Positions 11,055 to 21,866 of a stretch of 64,000 nucleotides of DNA are shown piece after piece. The notes below the pieces were generated by a model, which searched no databases, was not told the DNA's origin, and was given only the letters and a program-made list of their open reading frames with translations. Position 1 is the first letter of the stretch. Each line of letters begins with the position of its first letter. Location: assembly GCA_025201345.1 (NCBI GenBank), contig JAIXMG010000012.1, positions 310,001 through 374,000 on the forward strand. Direction: 5' to 3'. Origin of the DNA: Thamnidium elegans. Its lineage: Eukaryota; Mucoromycota; Mucoromycetes; Mucorales; Mucoraceae. Both the position numbers and the translations under genes were made by a program.

Positions 11055-13105
11055 TTAACACATGATATCAATATCTTCATCGGTATCTTCACAACTTTCA
11101 GTGTCAGTTCTTGCTGTTGCTATTGCCACCACTTCGGATTCATTGGATATTAATTGTACTGGAACAGGTTCTTGATGCATAATTGTTTGATTATCTACAA
11201 CATCAAGATCCATTTGTTCATCGCTATAAACAACCAGCACACTATCTTCACTGTCTTCTTCTGCCTCATTATCTGAAGGTGCAAGCATCTCTTCTAATAA
11301 ACGACGCTTATGAATAGCTGCACGTCTCTTAGGTCTTGAAATTGCTATGCTATCAGGGTCTTGGAACACATTCACCGACGAAGTAACAAGCGCATCATCA
11401 TCTCCTTTACGACGGTTTTGTTTCTTGGTAGGTTTGTTTCCAACAGTACTACTAGGCTTTCTACGACCACCTTTAACTTTATTTGGTAATGGACCACCAC
11501 TTGTATTCTTCTTTGAAAGAGAAGCCATGGACATAGGACCGTTGTTAAGGGAACTGTTCTTGGCACTAGCCATTGTTTCATATTCAACAGACTCAGAAGA
11601 AGAAGAATCAGCATCAAGATCCTCGGTTAATTCAGAACGTGATTGAGTTCTTGGTTTACAAGGTTTACGACTTCTAGGTTTACTAGCAGGACGACGATTC
11701 TTGGGTTGTGGTTGTTGTTCTTTTTCATTTTCAACATGTAATGCAGGACGAGTACGAGGACCCTTCTTGGTAGGTTTCTTGGTAATATAATTATCAACGT
11801 TGACAGCAGGACCACCGTTTTGTTCTAAAATACAAGCATCAACATAGGATAAAACTTGAACCAATTGCTCGCGTGCCAGACACGATAAATCAATTTCAAC
11901 TTCGTCTTCTTGTTGATTGCTAGCCTTTTCAGATGATAAAATAGGTAAGATACCAGGAAGCTTCTCAGGATTGAGTTGGTTTGTGATACGATCTAACAGT
12001 GTTTCCTCGATTTGACGCTTATGCATAAATGCATATGGGCTACCAGAAGGTGAAGAAGCACGAGAACGACGATGAGTAGGCTCATCATCCGATTCAGAAT
12101 CATCAGAAGAGGAATAACTTCCTCTACGACGACTATTCATGTTTGCAACGGTTGTAGGAATAACAGTAGTTTCTTCTTCAGAGTCAGACTCTTCTTCAGA
12201 GGATGAACCATCATCACTTGATTCTTCAGAGCTACTAGAGCCTCTTCTACGCTTTAAAGCGGCATTGTTGATTACCTCAGTAGGTTGTTCAATAGTTTCT
12301 ACTAAAGGTTCATGATGATGTACTAATTCTACAGGCTCGTCAAGTTTAATTGCAGGTTCCTCGGTAACGTTCAATTGTTCCAAAAGAGGTTCATCAATAA
12401 GAATACCAGTAGCTGGTTGTACCATGGGACTAATTTGAGCAGAACTATCAGATGGTGAAGAAGCTGAAGAAGTAGGTGCACTCATTTCAGGCGAAGAAGA
12501 ATCATGAGCTAAGGAGTAGGGGGAGTTAATAAGGCTTTGATTTTCTTTTTTTTTTCCTGTGATAATATTATTTTACCAAAAGATAATTCATCATAGAAAC
12601 CAGCTTGACTCATATCTTGTGTGAAATTAAGTTGATCTTGGCCAAATAAATCTTCAAGTTGGATAGATTGAGCATACATTTGCGCGTCAAACTCAGCAAG
12701 ACAAGCCGCATTTTCTCCCATCCATGGTTGAAGCCAAGAATTCATTGATTCTCTGGGTAACACAAGAAAGAAAAAAGTTAATATTTTGAATGCAGGACAG
12801 TGAAAAAAAATTTTTTTTTGTACCTCATCATTAAATCTTGAACTTCGCCAGTTAAATCTTCTACTGGAAGGTCTGTTGGCCACTGGCCTGTTGTTGTTAA
12901 TAATTGATTAAATTGTTCGTTGTCAACTACTTGGTTAGAAGCGTCTAACTTCATGTTTGCGGGAAAACCACTAGAGAAATTATCGTCAGTTGAGATTTCA
13001 GGTTGGTGTGCAATTGTAACTCTGAAAAAAAAAAAAAGTTAGCAAAAAAAAAATAATAATAATAATAAACGTAAAATCTTAAGCTCGGTTAACTTACCCT
13101 CCCAT
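11055..13105 (-). CDS. NET (extra-terminal) domain protein without bromodomain
   Basis: Probable nuclear chromatin-associated scaffold. Four exons (13105-13098, 13021-12824, 12752-12577, 12508-11055) join in frame to 611 codons. The first exon is eight bases (ATGGGAGG). The long last exon has its own ATG at 12485, but the open frame and a good TTAG acceptor at 12509 show it is internal. Residues about 295-355 read LDRITNQLNPEKLPGILPIL, a gap, then EVEIDLSCLAREQLVQVLSY. This is the NET/ET fold pattern of BET proteins (LPPEKL...EVEIDLETL...L..YV). Around it are acidic Ser/Glu tracts (residues 215-270) and Lys/Arg/Pro-rich tracts (about 370-480). The first 127 residues have no recognised domain. 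No bromodomain is present in any exon. BET ET domains bind short basic motifs of chromatin regulators; a similar docking role is inferred. Confidence 0.62.
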
Positions 13106-13952
13106 TATATTATAGATAATAAAAATGTATTATAAGAACGCGTGTATAAGGTATTGCCAAGATCAAAGGATCAGAATAAGTTTCAAAATTGCAAGAAAAA
13201 AAAAGGTTGTTGGTTCTAGTCTTTTTTCTTTTTTTTCGGTCGCGGTGATTTTTACAAAAATTTATTGCGTAGAGTATGTGTTAGTTTCAGGCAGCACTTT
13301 TGCAGAGTGTGGGTTTAGTATGTTTAAGTCTATAAAGTACACAAAGCGGCTGGTTGATCCCTCCAAAGGCGAGAAAAAAAATTATATAAAGAAAAAAACT
13401 TGTTTTTTTTTCTTGTCAAATATGAGGCGAAAAAAAAATTTATTCGAGCCCAGCGAAAATAAATTATACAGTCACAAAAAAAGCAGTACATTGTTAAAAC
13501 CTTGTGTGTAAATAAAACTCACAACACAAGCTTATATTCTCGGTTCTTTTTCATTTATTTTCATCATATGAGAACATTTGTTCTGATTCGCTTTCTGCTC
13601 AAAAATTTACAATATAGACTTTTTTTATTTTAGCAAAGTGTATTGATTGCTGAACTTTAACTGTAACTTAAAAAAAACTCAGAAAACAGTCCAACTTGTC
13701 ACAGGGAACTGTTGATTTGAAAAAAAAATTAAGTAGGATCAACCAATAAGTACACTGTAGAAATTTTAACCCTTACCCTAAAAGAATTGTATCGAATAAG
13801 GTATACTATGCTTCCCCCTCAATTTACCAGATGTTTGAAAACACCGCACTTGTATGAGGTTAAATTTCTCAGAAAAGTGAGACTAATTTGGCTCAACATT
13901 TCGAGAATAAATTGCCCACTTTTAAAACCAAATATAGAAAAGATTCCAAATG
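13106..13952. other. Intergenic, no gene seen
   Basis: A/T-rich. The right side of 13106-13400 is the presumed promoter of the NET-domain gene. The 128-codon plus-strand frame at 13125-13511 is Lys/Phe/Ser rich without recognisable motifs and I regard it as chance. The right end abuts the transposase relic. Confidence 0.4.
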
Positions 13953-14160
13953 TCATTTATTCAAGCATTTGGGGGATACATCGGCCGAGTGCTGGATGAA
14001 ATCTTGTATGTGTTCAACAGGAACAGCCCCGCTGCCTTCAGTTACTCTTGAGAAAAGTGTTTCTGCATTTGCCAATTCATTTCTTCTGATTCGGCCCTTT
14101 AGCGCTTTCCAAACCATCTCGATAGGGTTAAGTTCAGACGAATAAGGTGAAAGGTATACA
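13953..14160 (-). pseudogene. Tc1/mariner transposase fragment
   Basis: Minus-strand frame ending at 13953 reads SPYSSELNPIEMVWKALKGR, then a further 40 codons to the stop. This is the hallmark C-terminal block of Tc1/mariner (DDE_3) transposases, PYSPxLNPIExxW, which carries the third catalytic acid (Glu of NPIE). Upstream the frame is interrupted within a few codons, and no DNA-binding or first two Asp motifs were found. It is a decayed terminal fragment of a cut-and-paste transposon. Terminal inverted repeats were not identified. Confidence 0.75.
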
Positions 14161-14563
14161 GTTATTTGTGTTTAAAACTCCAGCTTCTATGAAGATTCTT
14201 ATGTAACAATCAAGATTTTCTTATTGCATTCAAATTGTTTACCAGCGAATCAAGAAATTTTTTAGTACATTCAACCTTCATTCCTACCACATTTGAAGCA
14301 TTTTGGCTGCTTACAATTTGGCCGGCTTGTCTTCCATAGGCAAACAAGAATAAAAGATATCACTTTATAGTCAATTTTAATATGTACAGTAGATCAACAG
14401 ATATTTTATTTACTATATATACATTAAAAGAAAGAAGAAAATGAAATAAAAAAAACTGGTACATGTACATCAACTACTATTGTTATTATAAATGGATGAG
14501 AGATAGAGTGTTGGTATGAAGAAAACAAAATGATATAAAACATAATTAATGTTTTGGATTAAG

Positions 14564-15600
14564 CTAGTTAAAGGTGTTTTTAAGACTTTGAGGATTTGAA
14601 TATGTTCCCAGATAACCAGCATTACGTCCCTCGTCAAAGCACGTTTTCCAATTCATTCTCTTTTTTGTAGTCCTGTATTCTTCAACAAATTCTTTTACCC
14701 ATTCCATATCTGTCTTTCTTGGGTTTGGATCAATGATTCTCAATGGACTTTTATGAGTGGGTTTGCTACTGCTGCTTGCCTGAACTGTTGGTGGTAGCGC
14801 TAAAGGCTCTGGCATGGATGAATTGGAAAGCTGCTTAGTGTATTTTCGTATACATGTTTCATTGTAGATCAAGCCATCATTTGCGTATATTCGTGCTCGT
14901 TTTGGATCATTTCAGTCCTCTTCAATTGCCTCTATTATTCTTTTATATTGATCCTGGTTGTTTTCACAGACGTTCAACAATACTTCAACGGTTCTTTCTT
15001 CATCTCGTATTTCATGTTCAAGTGCTACTCTGGAGATGTCATACAACATCTGCACTGTTGGATCATTCCTGCACTCCAAACTAAGCAGTGAGGCTTCTTG
15101 TTTTGTTAATACATATCCGAATGCAACCATCTCTGATATTTAGCGGCGTGTTTAAAAAGTCTGAGATTGTTGCTTTACTCATAAAAAAATGCTCTTGAGC
15201 CCAACAGTCGGATGGCAATTTCTTTAAATAATGTGCTTTAGGTGTTTCAAGAAGAAGATTGCTTACAGATTTTCTTACTTCATGTACACATATAGTCAAA
15301 GCAATTGGCTCCACATGGTATTTATCGATGATATGTCCACAATATTTCATAACATGGCAAATGAAAGTCTTGTCAACTGTATTTTGTATTTCGACAATAA
15401 CAAGTGGAAGAGCTTCTGTTGCTGAATCTTTAGGATTATATAAAACATCTGCATGGCGGCCATCAATCCATTCACAAGAAGCGCTAATATATTTATCTTC
15501 AGCATATCGACCTATTTTATTATTTTTAGTTAGTAAAATGAAACAGAAGAAATCGACAACATTGTCGATTTTAACTGGGCCAGGTCACATATACGGATAA
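14564..15600 (-). pseudogene. EIQ-family (PD-(D/E)XK-like) repeated gene, broken copy C
   Basis: A decayed member of a protein family that is repeated in Mucorales genomes. Reading minus from 15600: IDNVVDFFCFIL, WIDGRHADVLYNPKD, LPLVIVEIQNTVDKTFICHV, KYCGHIIDKY, WAQEHFFMSKATISDFL, then after a frameshift near 15130 MVAFGYVLTKQEASLLSLEC. After an in-frame stop near 14911 come ARIYANDGLIYNETCIRKY and a C-terminal NWKTCFDEGRNAGYLGTYS. The D-x-LY ... EIQ ... K pattern resembles PD-(D/E)XK nuclease folds such as the Rpn family; that link is inference. It matches copy A at about 45.2-46.4 kb along its length. At least one frameshift and one stop make it non-functional. Confidence 0.65.
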
Positions 15601-15844
15601 CCCAAAAATGATAGAAGTTTTCAAATCATCAAGTTTCATGATAAATCCTGGTAAATATTGCAGATAATGAGATTTTGATTTTTGAAATTTCAAAGATAAT
15701 TTTGGGGCTATTTGTGTGTTCCGTACTTCCATAGTATATTATGACAGCGCCTAACATATATACATTTATAAACAAAATATGAAAAATATAATATCGATTT
15801 AGAACAGAAATATATCCAAAAAAGAAAAAAAGTCTGATTTAAAA

Positions 15845-16591
15845 CACTGAAATGTACTGGCAGTAATTGTGTTTGTATATATCTTTAACTTGCTTAAAGA
15901 TATACTTTCCATATTTTGAACTGGTTTTGTAACTCTCCAACCGCTTGCAATTATAGGACAATTATACAACTTGACGTCTTTTAACTGATGAGCTTCTTCA
16001 ACAAGTCAAACGGGGAACTGGGGGATCAATTCTAGCAGATCATCACGCTTTATAGACGTAGACTTTTCCTTTAAAATATACAAATGTAACTACATTATTG
16101 TTTCGCAGTATTGCATATTAGCTTGTAAACAAAGATCCCGGACCTCGATAGAGTACGATTCAATTTTCCTGATCTCAATATTTTGTAGATAATTTAAATT
16201 TAGATCAGGTTCTAGTAAAACTTCCAAGAGCAGCGAAATGTTACGACTTTCTAGAAAGTATATCAATGGGATATGAGGGCAGTGCAAGAGGAAAGATCTC
16301 CAAATAATTTTATCGCATTCGTCATCATATGTATATTTATAAGGTCTTAATCTTATAGCCTTTAAATTTTGATCAAAGTCAGATAAATCTTCTAGAAGCA
16401 TATCAAACGTCGTATGTTTTATTTTAATTGAAATATCACTATCAAAATACTTGCGCTATAAAATTACATGATTTGCATACAAGTAAACACATTTTGAGAT
16501 CCTCTTTTTCGATAATATTTTGGAATACTTGCTTCAGTATTTCAGAGGGTAGGCACCTATATCTTGGAATAATCGACTTTTTTTTTTGCAT
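15845..16591 (-). pseudogene. F-box/LRR-type gene with frameshift
   Basis: From the ATG at 16591 the minus strand reads a clear F-box, LPSEILKQVFQNIIEKEDLK then MCLLVCKSCNFIAQ, which would recruit the SCF ubiquitin ligase through Skp1. One base step at about 16437 shifts the frame. The protein then continues as FDSDISIKIKHTTFDMLLED and through 100 further codons to a stop at 16090. Beyond that stop, fragments such as LKDVKLYNCPIIASGW and MESISLSKLKIYTNTITA look like the LRR tail, with more stops. F-box/LRR genes are strongly expanded in Mucorales, so a decayed paralogue is unsurprising. A sequencing error at the shift could hide a partly working gene, but the later stops argue against this. 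Confidence 0.6.
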
Positions 16592-17125
16592 TACTTGGAA
16601 AAAAGACGAAGAAAGAAAGAAATAAAAGAGTTTATTAAAGTAGAATCACGCGACGCGTATCTTTTCTTGATTAGATGCTGTTTTTCTCTTGAAGGTTTTT
16701 GAATATATCTTTTTCTTATAATTTATTTTAAATAAAACACCAAAAAAATGGTAAGATAGCGTAAAATTGCACGTGCCTCATGTTACAACTATGGTTGCTC
16801 TTTAACATTAATAAGATGCTTATATTTCGCTATGTTTAATCTGTGCTGATGAAAAAGTAACACAAACTTCAGGAGCAGAAAAGTTACGCTTTGTATATTT
16901 GTTGTTACAAATATAAACATTTAGTATAATCCTTTTGGCCTTCTTTTTTTTTTCGCTCGGGACATAAATTATGGCAGAATCCAGAATCGAATATAATATG
17001 TCTTTTAATATGGTTCAACATTTTAGTTAGATTGTGCTACACACTATCAGAGCTCTTTATACAAGGTTTTTTTTTTATTACTTGGTTAATTTTTTTTTGT
17101 TTTTCGTCTTTTTTATTTTAGTTTT
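16592..17125. other. Intergenic, no gene seen
   Basis: 534 bases of A/T-rich sequence between the F-box relic and the 3' end of the J-protein gene. No coding frames or RNA gene seen. Confidence 0.4.
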
Positions 17126-18437
17126 TTATCCTCTAATTTTTGGTGCCAATCTCCTTAACTCATCACAGTTGGCCATTTTCATATTTTCAGCCTTCTTATA
17201 TGCCTTTTCATTACGTCCCACAATACCGAACAGCACACCATCAGCTTGAGCCAGCAAGTTAGCCCTATGTCTTTGTTCAGACTGACAATTCAATCGCAAC
17301 TCTCCCAACCAGTCAGTTTCAATCTGACGTTCCGTTCTGGAAAATTTGTGCATATTATTTTTTACGGTGGTATCAAAGACTTTAGGATTAACATAGTAAT
17401 TAATATTGTTCGCTCTTGTTGTTCTCATATTTGTGTTTGGTGGTGCAGGACGAAAAGTGTAGAGCGGTTCGCCTTCAAATGAAAAGAGGAGAGCGAAAAT
17501 GGCAAGAATGGAGATGAGGATAATGGGCATCATTTGAGATAAATTACCAGCAAGGTCATCGTCACCGTTTCTGGTTTGTTGTCTTGTATACTGTTGTCTA
17601 TATCTTTGTTGTTGCTGTTGTTGTCTATATCTCTGTTGCTGTTGTTGTGCTCTCATGTTGGGCCCAAATGAATTTCTCATACCCCCTCCAAAGAACATGT
17701 TGAATAAATCTTCAGGTGAGACATCATCACCTGATCTTCTATTGTATGCGTATTGCTGTTGATGGTAAGAGGCAGCAGAGGATCTACCCCTACTACCATC
17801 AGCATCACCACCTTCATCATGAATTGCTCTCTTATTCGAATCAGATAATATATCGAACGCCTTTGCAACCACTATTTTTTATTTTTTATTTCTTAGTAAT
17901 CTTCCCCCTTTTTTTTCTCTTCTTCTCGTAACTTACATTTAAATGCTTCGTCCGCACCTGGCGCGCTATTTTTATCAGGATGAAATTGTAATGCTTGCTA
18001 AAGAAAAAAAGAAAGCGAATGAGTTTTTTGGTTGAACCTTTTCTTTTTTAAAAATAAAAACATACCTTTCTGTATGCCTTTTTAATTTGAGCATCTGTAG
18101 CGGATTTATCGACGGATAATATTTTATAATAATCTTTACCACATGCCAAGATAGTTTTCACGGCTCGTACTTGTTCTGTTGTATATTTTCTTTCTTGCAC
18201 GGGTTCTGGTGCTCTATGTGGTTTAGGGGTTGTCGTTGAACTCGTAGAGGCAGCAGTTGGTTTCCTTGGTTCTGCATTCTTTTTTTGAACTATAGACAGC
18301 AATTGTTCACCTTGACCGGTGGGAAATAATCGAATAGACTTTTCTGTGAATCGAACAGCTTTAGCATAATCACCCAATTCCATGGCTTTCCTTGCAATAG
18401 TTAAACATTTTAATGCCTCATCTTTATTACTTTCCAT
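17126..18437 (-). CDS. DNAJB12/Hlj1-type ER membrane J-protein
   Basis: Hsp40 co-chaperone that stimulates Hsp70, probably at the ER membrane facing the cytosol, in quality control. Three exons (18437-18066, 17997-17937, 17871-17126) join to 392 codons. An N-terminal helical region with a TPR-like look (residues 1-55) precedes the J domain at about 100-165, with the HPD motif at 130-132 in the small second exon. A Gln/Arg-rich stretch follows (residues 218-244), then one hydrophobic segment at about 258-276 (MMPIILISILAIFALLF). The C-terminal region matches the DUF1977 type found in DNAJB12/14. Start codon is the first in frame. The gene is divergent from the INTS2-like gene across 478 bases. 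Confidence 0.88.
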
Positions 18438-18915
18438 TTTTTATTAACTGGTATTTTATTGGAAAACAAAGAAAATATATTAAAGTGGGATAAAATAAAC
18501 GAGAATAATAATATTTTTTTTTTTGTGTTGAGTGTAACTCCCGTAATATCTGTTCTGTTTTGATTGGCTCAATGTGTTACTTCCTCTTATTCTAGGTTTG
18601 TTCTTATTGTTCAGTCATCCGTTCCTGTAAAAAGGCGGTATTTTTATATTTCGTTCACATCAATATACGCTTATGTAAAAAAAAAAAAAGGCAAATACAA
18701 ACCTGTAAATAAACCACAGCAAAACAAAACAAAAAAAAATCCAATAGTATTTTTTAACTTTGTCTGGTACTCGTCCAATTTAATCGCGTTTACAATCGAC
18801 AATCACCACAACAACCACTTGACTTTAAAACTCCATATATTTTATTTTTTTTTGATATAAAAAATGACAAAACAAGTTTTACAAGGGAAAATCAACCTTC
18901 TTTTCCTATTATAGA
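18438..18915. promoter_or_regulatory. Shared upstream region of J-protein and INTS2-like genes
   Basis: 478 bases between divergent start codons. It is A/T rich with T and A runs. No TATA box or known motif could be assigned with confidence. The 98-codon plus-strand frame inside it is low complexity. Confidence 0.35.
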
Positions 18916-21090
18916 ATGAGTAAAAAGTGTTTTAACCTTGATTCCTTTTATCAGTTATTAAAAGGACGTGTAACCCATAATATTGACTATACCAAATGGT
19001 TACTTGATTGCATGGACAACGCAACATTACCTATACACCCTAAATTCAGTCTTGTCATTAAAGAATTTGTACAAAGGTTTTTTTTTTTCTTTACGAGACT
19101 TTATATAAAAATGCTTAGGATTATTATTTTTGTAGTATATTTTTAACAAAGCATTGTCAAAAGATTCCCAACGACATTGTACAATCTCACTTTGAGGATC
19201 TATCAAGTATTTCTACGACACAGATCTTGATGTTACTTTACGTTTTGACATTTAATGATTATATTATTGCAGTAAGAACTGAGCCTAAGCTTATGGCGCT
19301 TGCTAGTTCTTCTACAACCGCATTTGAACAAACAGGTATATATATATTATTGTATAATATTGTTGTTTATTGAATACAATTGTTTAGAGTATCTTGTTGA
19401 TAATCGTATTCCGATCCGATATATATTAAATTACGTCGAGACATATCATAATGGAAGTGCATATAAAAGTATTTATGCTGATCTGTTAGCATTATCAGCC
19501 AACTTGTATCCTGAATTATTCGATATTACAAACTTTTTATTACACGAAGGAAAAGAATCAGAATCAGAAGCACTCTGGGATATTAAAACTATGAATAAAG
19601 ACTGGATACGTAATTTACAACCAGTCGAAATTAAAGGTCTATTAGATCAATGGGAAACCAATCCATCACTTGTAATTCACGGTAAAACACCTATATGAAA
19701 AACTGTTGTCTATGGTTCAATACACTGATTTTTTCCCTCTTAGTATTATCTCATTTAGAAACGTTATCTTCATTCGATATAGAAGGACAAGCTGCAACAA
19801 TGATATCTTCACTTATACCACCCTGTTTAGATGGAAAGTAAGTATAATATACTGAAAACTTTACAATTTTGTATATATTAATGCAACTGATTAGGTTAGA
19901 TGTAAGGATATCCGATGCATTTGTTTCAACTTGGGAATCATTTAATCGAATTATACCACACACGTTATGGAAAATCACAACCAATTTCTTAACACCAGGC
20001 GAATACAGTCTAGATGATTTAATTCAAGATCCACACATTGTATTTAAATGTGATGCGCGTTTATTTCGATCTGAGCAACTGTTGCCTATCTGGTTACATG
20101 TCTTATCATGCTTACGTACAACTTCAAAGCATCGTATCTGGAAACGATATCATACAGTGTACCCTCGCAATGACAGCAATACAATCAACTCTCGTAATGT
20201 ATTAGCTTTAACCAACGCACAAGATACAGTAATGCTTCAATTATTATTAGAGCTTTGTTTAGAGAAACCACAAGATAAAAATAATAAATGTAACGTACTT
20301 AATAAACACTGCATGTACAATTATTATTAATATTTACTTTTTTGTTAGACGCACTGGATCAATCAAGAAAACTCATTTGTAACTTTATTCATTCCATCTT
20401 TATTGATGGTGATAGAGATATGCTTTTAGCCAAAATCTTACATTTCCAAACTTATTCTACTGATTTAATTCCTATTGTGGTTGATTTAATCCCTTCCATT
20501 TATATCGTACTTTCGTTTATTCCAGAGTTAACAAGACAACCACAGTTAGACAAGCAAGTGTTTGGTATCTTGATAGCCTGTTGTCTCTGTGAAAAGTATC
20601 CTCTTGAAAACTAGTAAGCTCGATCCCCCCTTTTTTTTACGGCTGCCGCAAAAAAGTCTAATTTTTGTTTTCTAGTTTGGTTACAGCAGAGAAACACGTA
20701 CTTCCTAGATTATTAAGAATTGCGTTCCCTATCAATCGAGAGGGCCAAGTTTCGCAAGTATGTGTACCGTCAGAGTACCTTGTTAAAGCGATTCCTGGGT
20801 TTGTTAATTTAGCAAGAGCGTTTCCTCATTTTGGACCCGCTATTTTAAAAGCATTTAATGGTAAGCTGTTATTTTTTTTTTTTTTTTTTTTTTTTGTATT
20901 GTACAGCTTCTTAATATTATATATCATAGATATTGCTAAAGGGTTACCAGAGCCAAGTCAGTTTATTGGTCAAGAAGGTACGAGTAAAATCATTCTAGTG
21001 TTGCAGTTACACAAAGTACTGAAAGATACAACTGATCTTGTTCAAATTGAAGTAAATCGAAAAGATAAAGTCAATAAAGTAACGCTTTAA
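18916..21090 (+). CDS. INTS2-like (Integrator complex subunit 2) protein
   Basis: Candidate subunit of the Integrator complex, which cleaves and terminates RNA polymerase II transcripts. Eight exons (18916-19076, 19136-19335, 19388-19681, 19744-19837, 19895-20289, 20349-20613, 20676-20860, 20930-21090) join in frame to 584 codons. The C-terminal block has FIPELxxQPxLxKQVFG, then LCEKYPL, then [11 protein letters not shown]. As I recall human INTS2, it carries FIPELIAQPELEKQIF, a cysteine/aromatic stretch and CRAFPP at matching spacing. The protein is about half the length of human INTS2 (about 1200). No other domain is visible; the sequence is helical and Leu-rich as expected of an alpha-solenoid. 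The first intron is the least certain (donor GTTTTT). It converges with the OB-fold gene 84 bases downstream. Confidence 0.65.
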
Positions 21091-21174
21091 GAAAATTGAG
21101 CCTTGTATTACTTGAAGATACTTGCATTACAAGTTACAATATGTTTTATTAAAAATGACGATACAAAAAGTTCG

Positions 21175-21642
21175 CTATATCTTTCGTTCTAAATGTACAA
21201 GTGAGAGATTATTTTGGGTATTAGGGTTGCTTAGCGAAAAGAAGCAAGGTTCGAGTTGGCTAGAATACACTCGTATGTATTTTTCTATTACACCTGTATG
21301 ACCATCCTTTATTTCGTAGGTAGAACCTATTGTAAGTTCTATTAAATATAGTTTAGTTTGTAGGTTCACAAAGAATAAAACACTTTTTTTTTTTAAAAAA
21401 AAACCTGATGTTGTGTTGAGAATGATACAGCCCGAATCGTCAGCAACTAAATACTCATAAATAATAACAGCTACAAAAAGGACACTGGTTAAGCTTTTAA
21501 AGTAAAATAAAAAGGAACATTTCGCCTTACGCTTTGGCTTAGTTACTTGAAGTCGAATGTTAAGTTCAATTACTTTAAATATTGAATGAATACGAAAAGT
21601 ATCAGGTTTTAAAGACTTGATATGAGAAAGACTAGAAGTCAT
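21175..21642 (-). CDS. Small OB-fold protein, SOSS-B/SSB-like candidate
   Basis: Three exons (21642-21531, 21446-21405, 21338-21175) join in frame to 105 codons. The N-terminus reads IKSLKPDTFRIHSIFKVIEL, then RLQVTKPK and LADDSGCIILNTTSE. This resembles the start of SOSS-B/NABP single-strand DNA-binding OB folds (IKDLKPGLKNLNxIFIVLEI, then VTKTK, then VADKTGSI). The second half (IGSTYEIKDGHTGVIEKYIR) would complete the barrel. It lacks the long C-terminal tail of SOSS-B. RPA3, Ten1 or other short OB proteins are alternatives. SOSS-B works with INTS3, so a position next to an INTS2-like gene is notable but may be chance. The intronless frame runs further upstream (to 21792) but is Phe/Ser-rich and unlikely to be translated. 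Confidence 0.45.
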   Translation of the reverse strand: MTSSLSHIKSLKPDTFRIHSIFKVIELNIRLQVTKPKRKAKCSFLFYFKSLTSVLFVAVIIYEYLVADDSGCIILNTTSGFFLKKKSVLFFVNLQTKLYLIELTIGSTYEIKDGHTGVIEKYIRVYSSQLEPCFFSLSNPNTQNNLSLVHLERKI

Positions 21643-21866
21643 TTGTAATATGATATTTTTTATGAAAAAAAAAGGCTTTTTTTTTAAAAAAAAAGAGAAT
21701 GAGAAAATGTGTGAGTGCGTGTGTGATAATAAAAGAGAAAAAGAAAAGAGACGAGAGAAATAAAAAAAAAGAAAGAATTTAAAGCTCAACATTATTTACA
21801 GGTCTAAAAAAAAGAGATTGGAAAAGGAAAAAACGATGATATCCATAATTTTTTTGTTGTTCTTTT

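Noticed and set aside
10759..11092. Several overlapping minus-strand ORFs of 70-100 codons rich in Phe, Ser, Leu, His.
   Set aside because: They are readings of A and TG runs in the intergenic region after the NET-domain gene; no motif and no splice signals.
12485..12508. ATG at 12485 as the start of a single-exon 476-codon gene.
   Set aside because: The frame is open upstream to a TTAG acceptor at 12509, and three upstream exons join in phase, so this Met is internal.
13125..13511. A 128-codon plus-strand ORF upstream of the NET-domain gene.
   Set aside because: Lys/Phe/Ser-biased translation of A and T runs, no domain; it overlaps the expected promoter.
21643..21792. N-terminal extension of the OB-fold gene up to an ATG at 21792.
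   Set aside because: The added 50 residues are Phe/Ser/His-rich readings of A and CA runs and lie upstream of the natural OB start at MTSSLSHIK.
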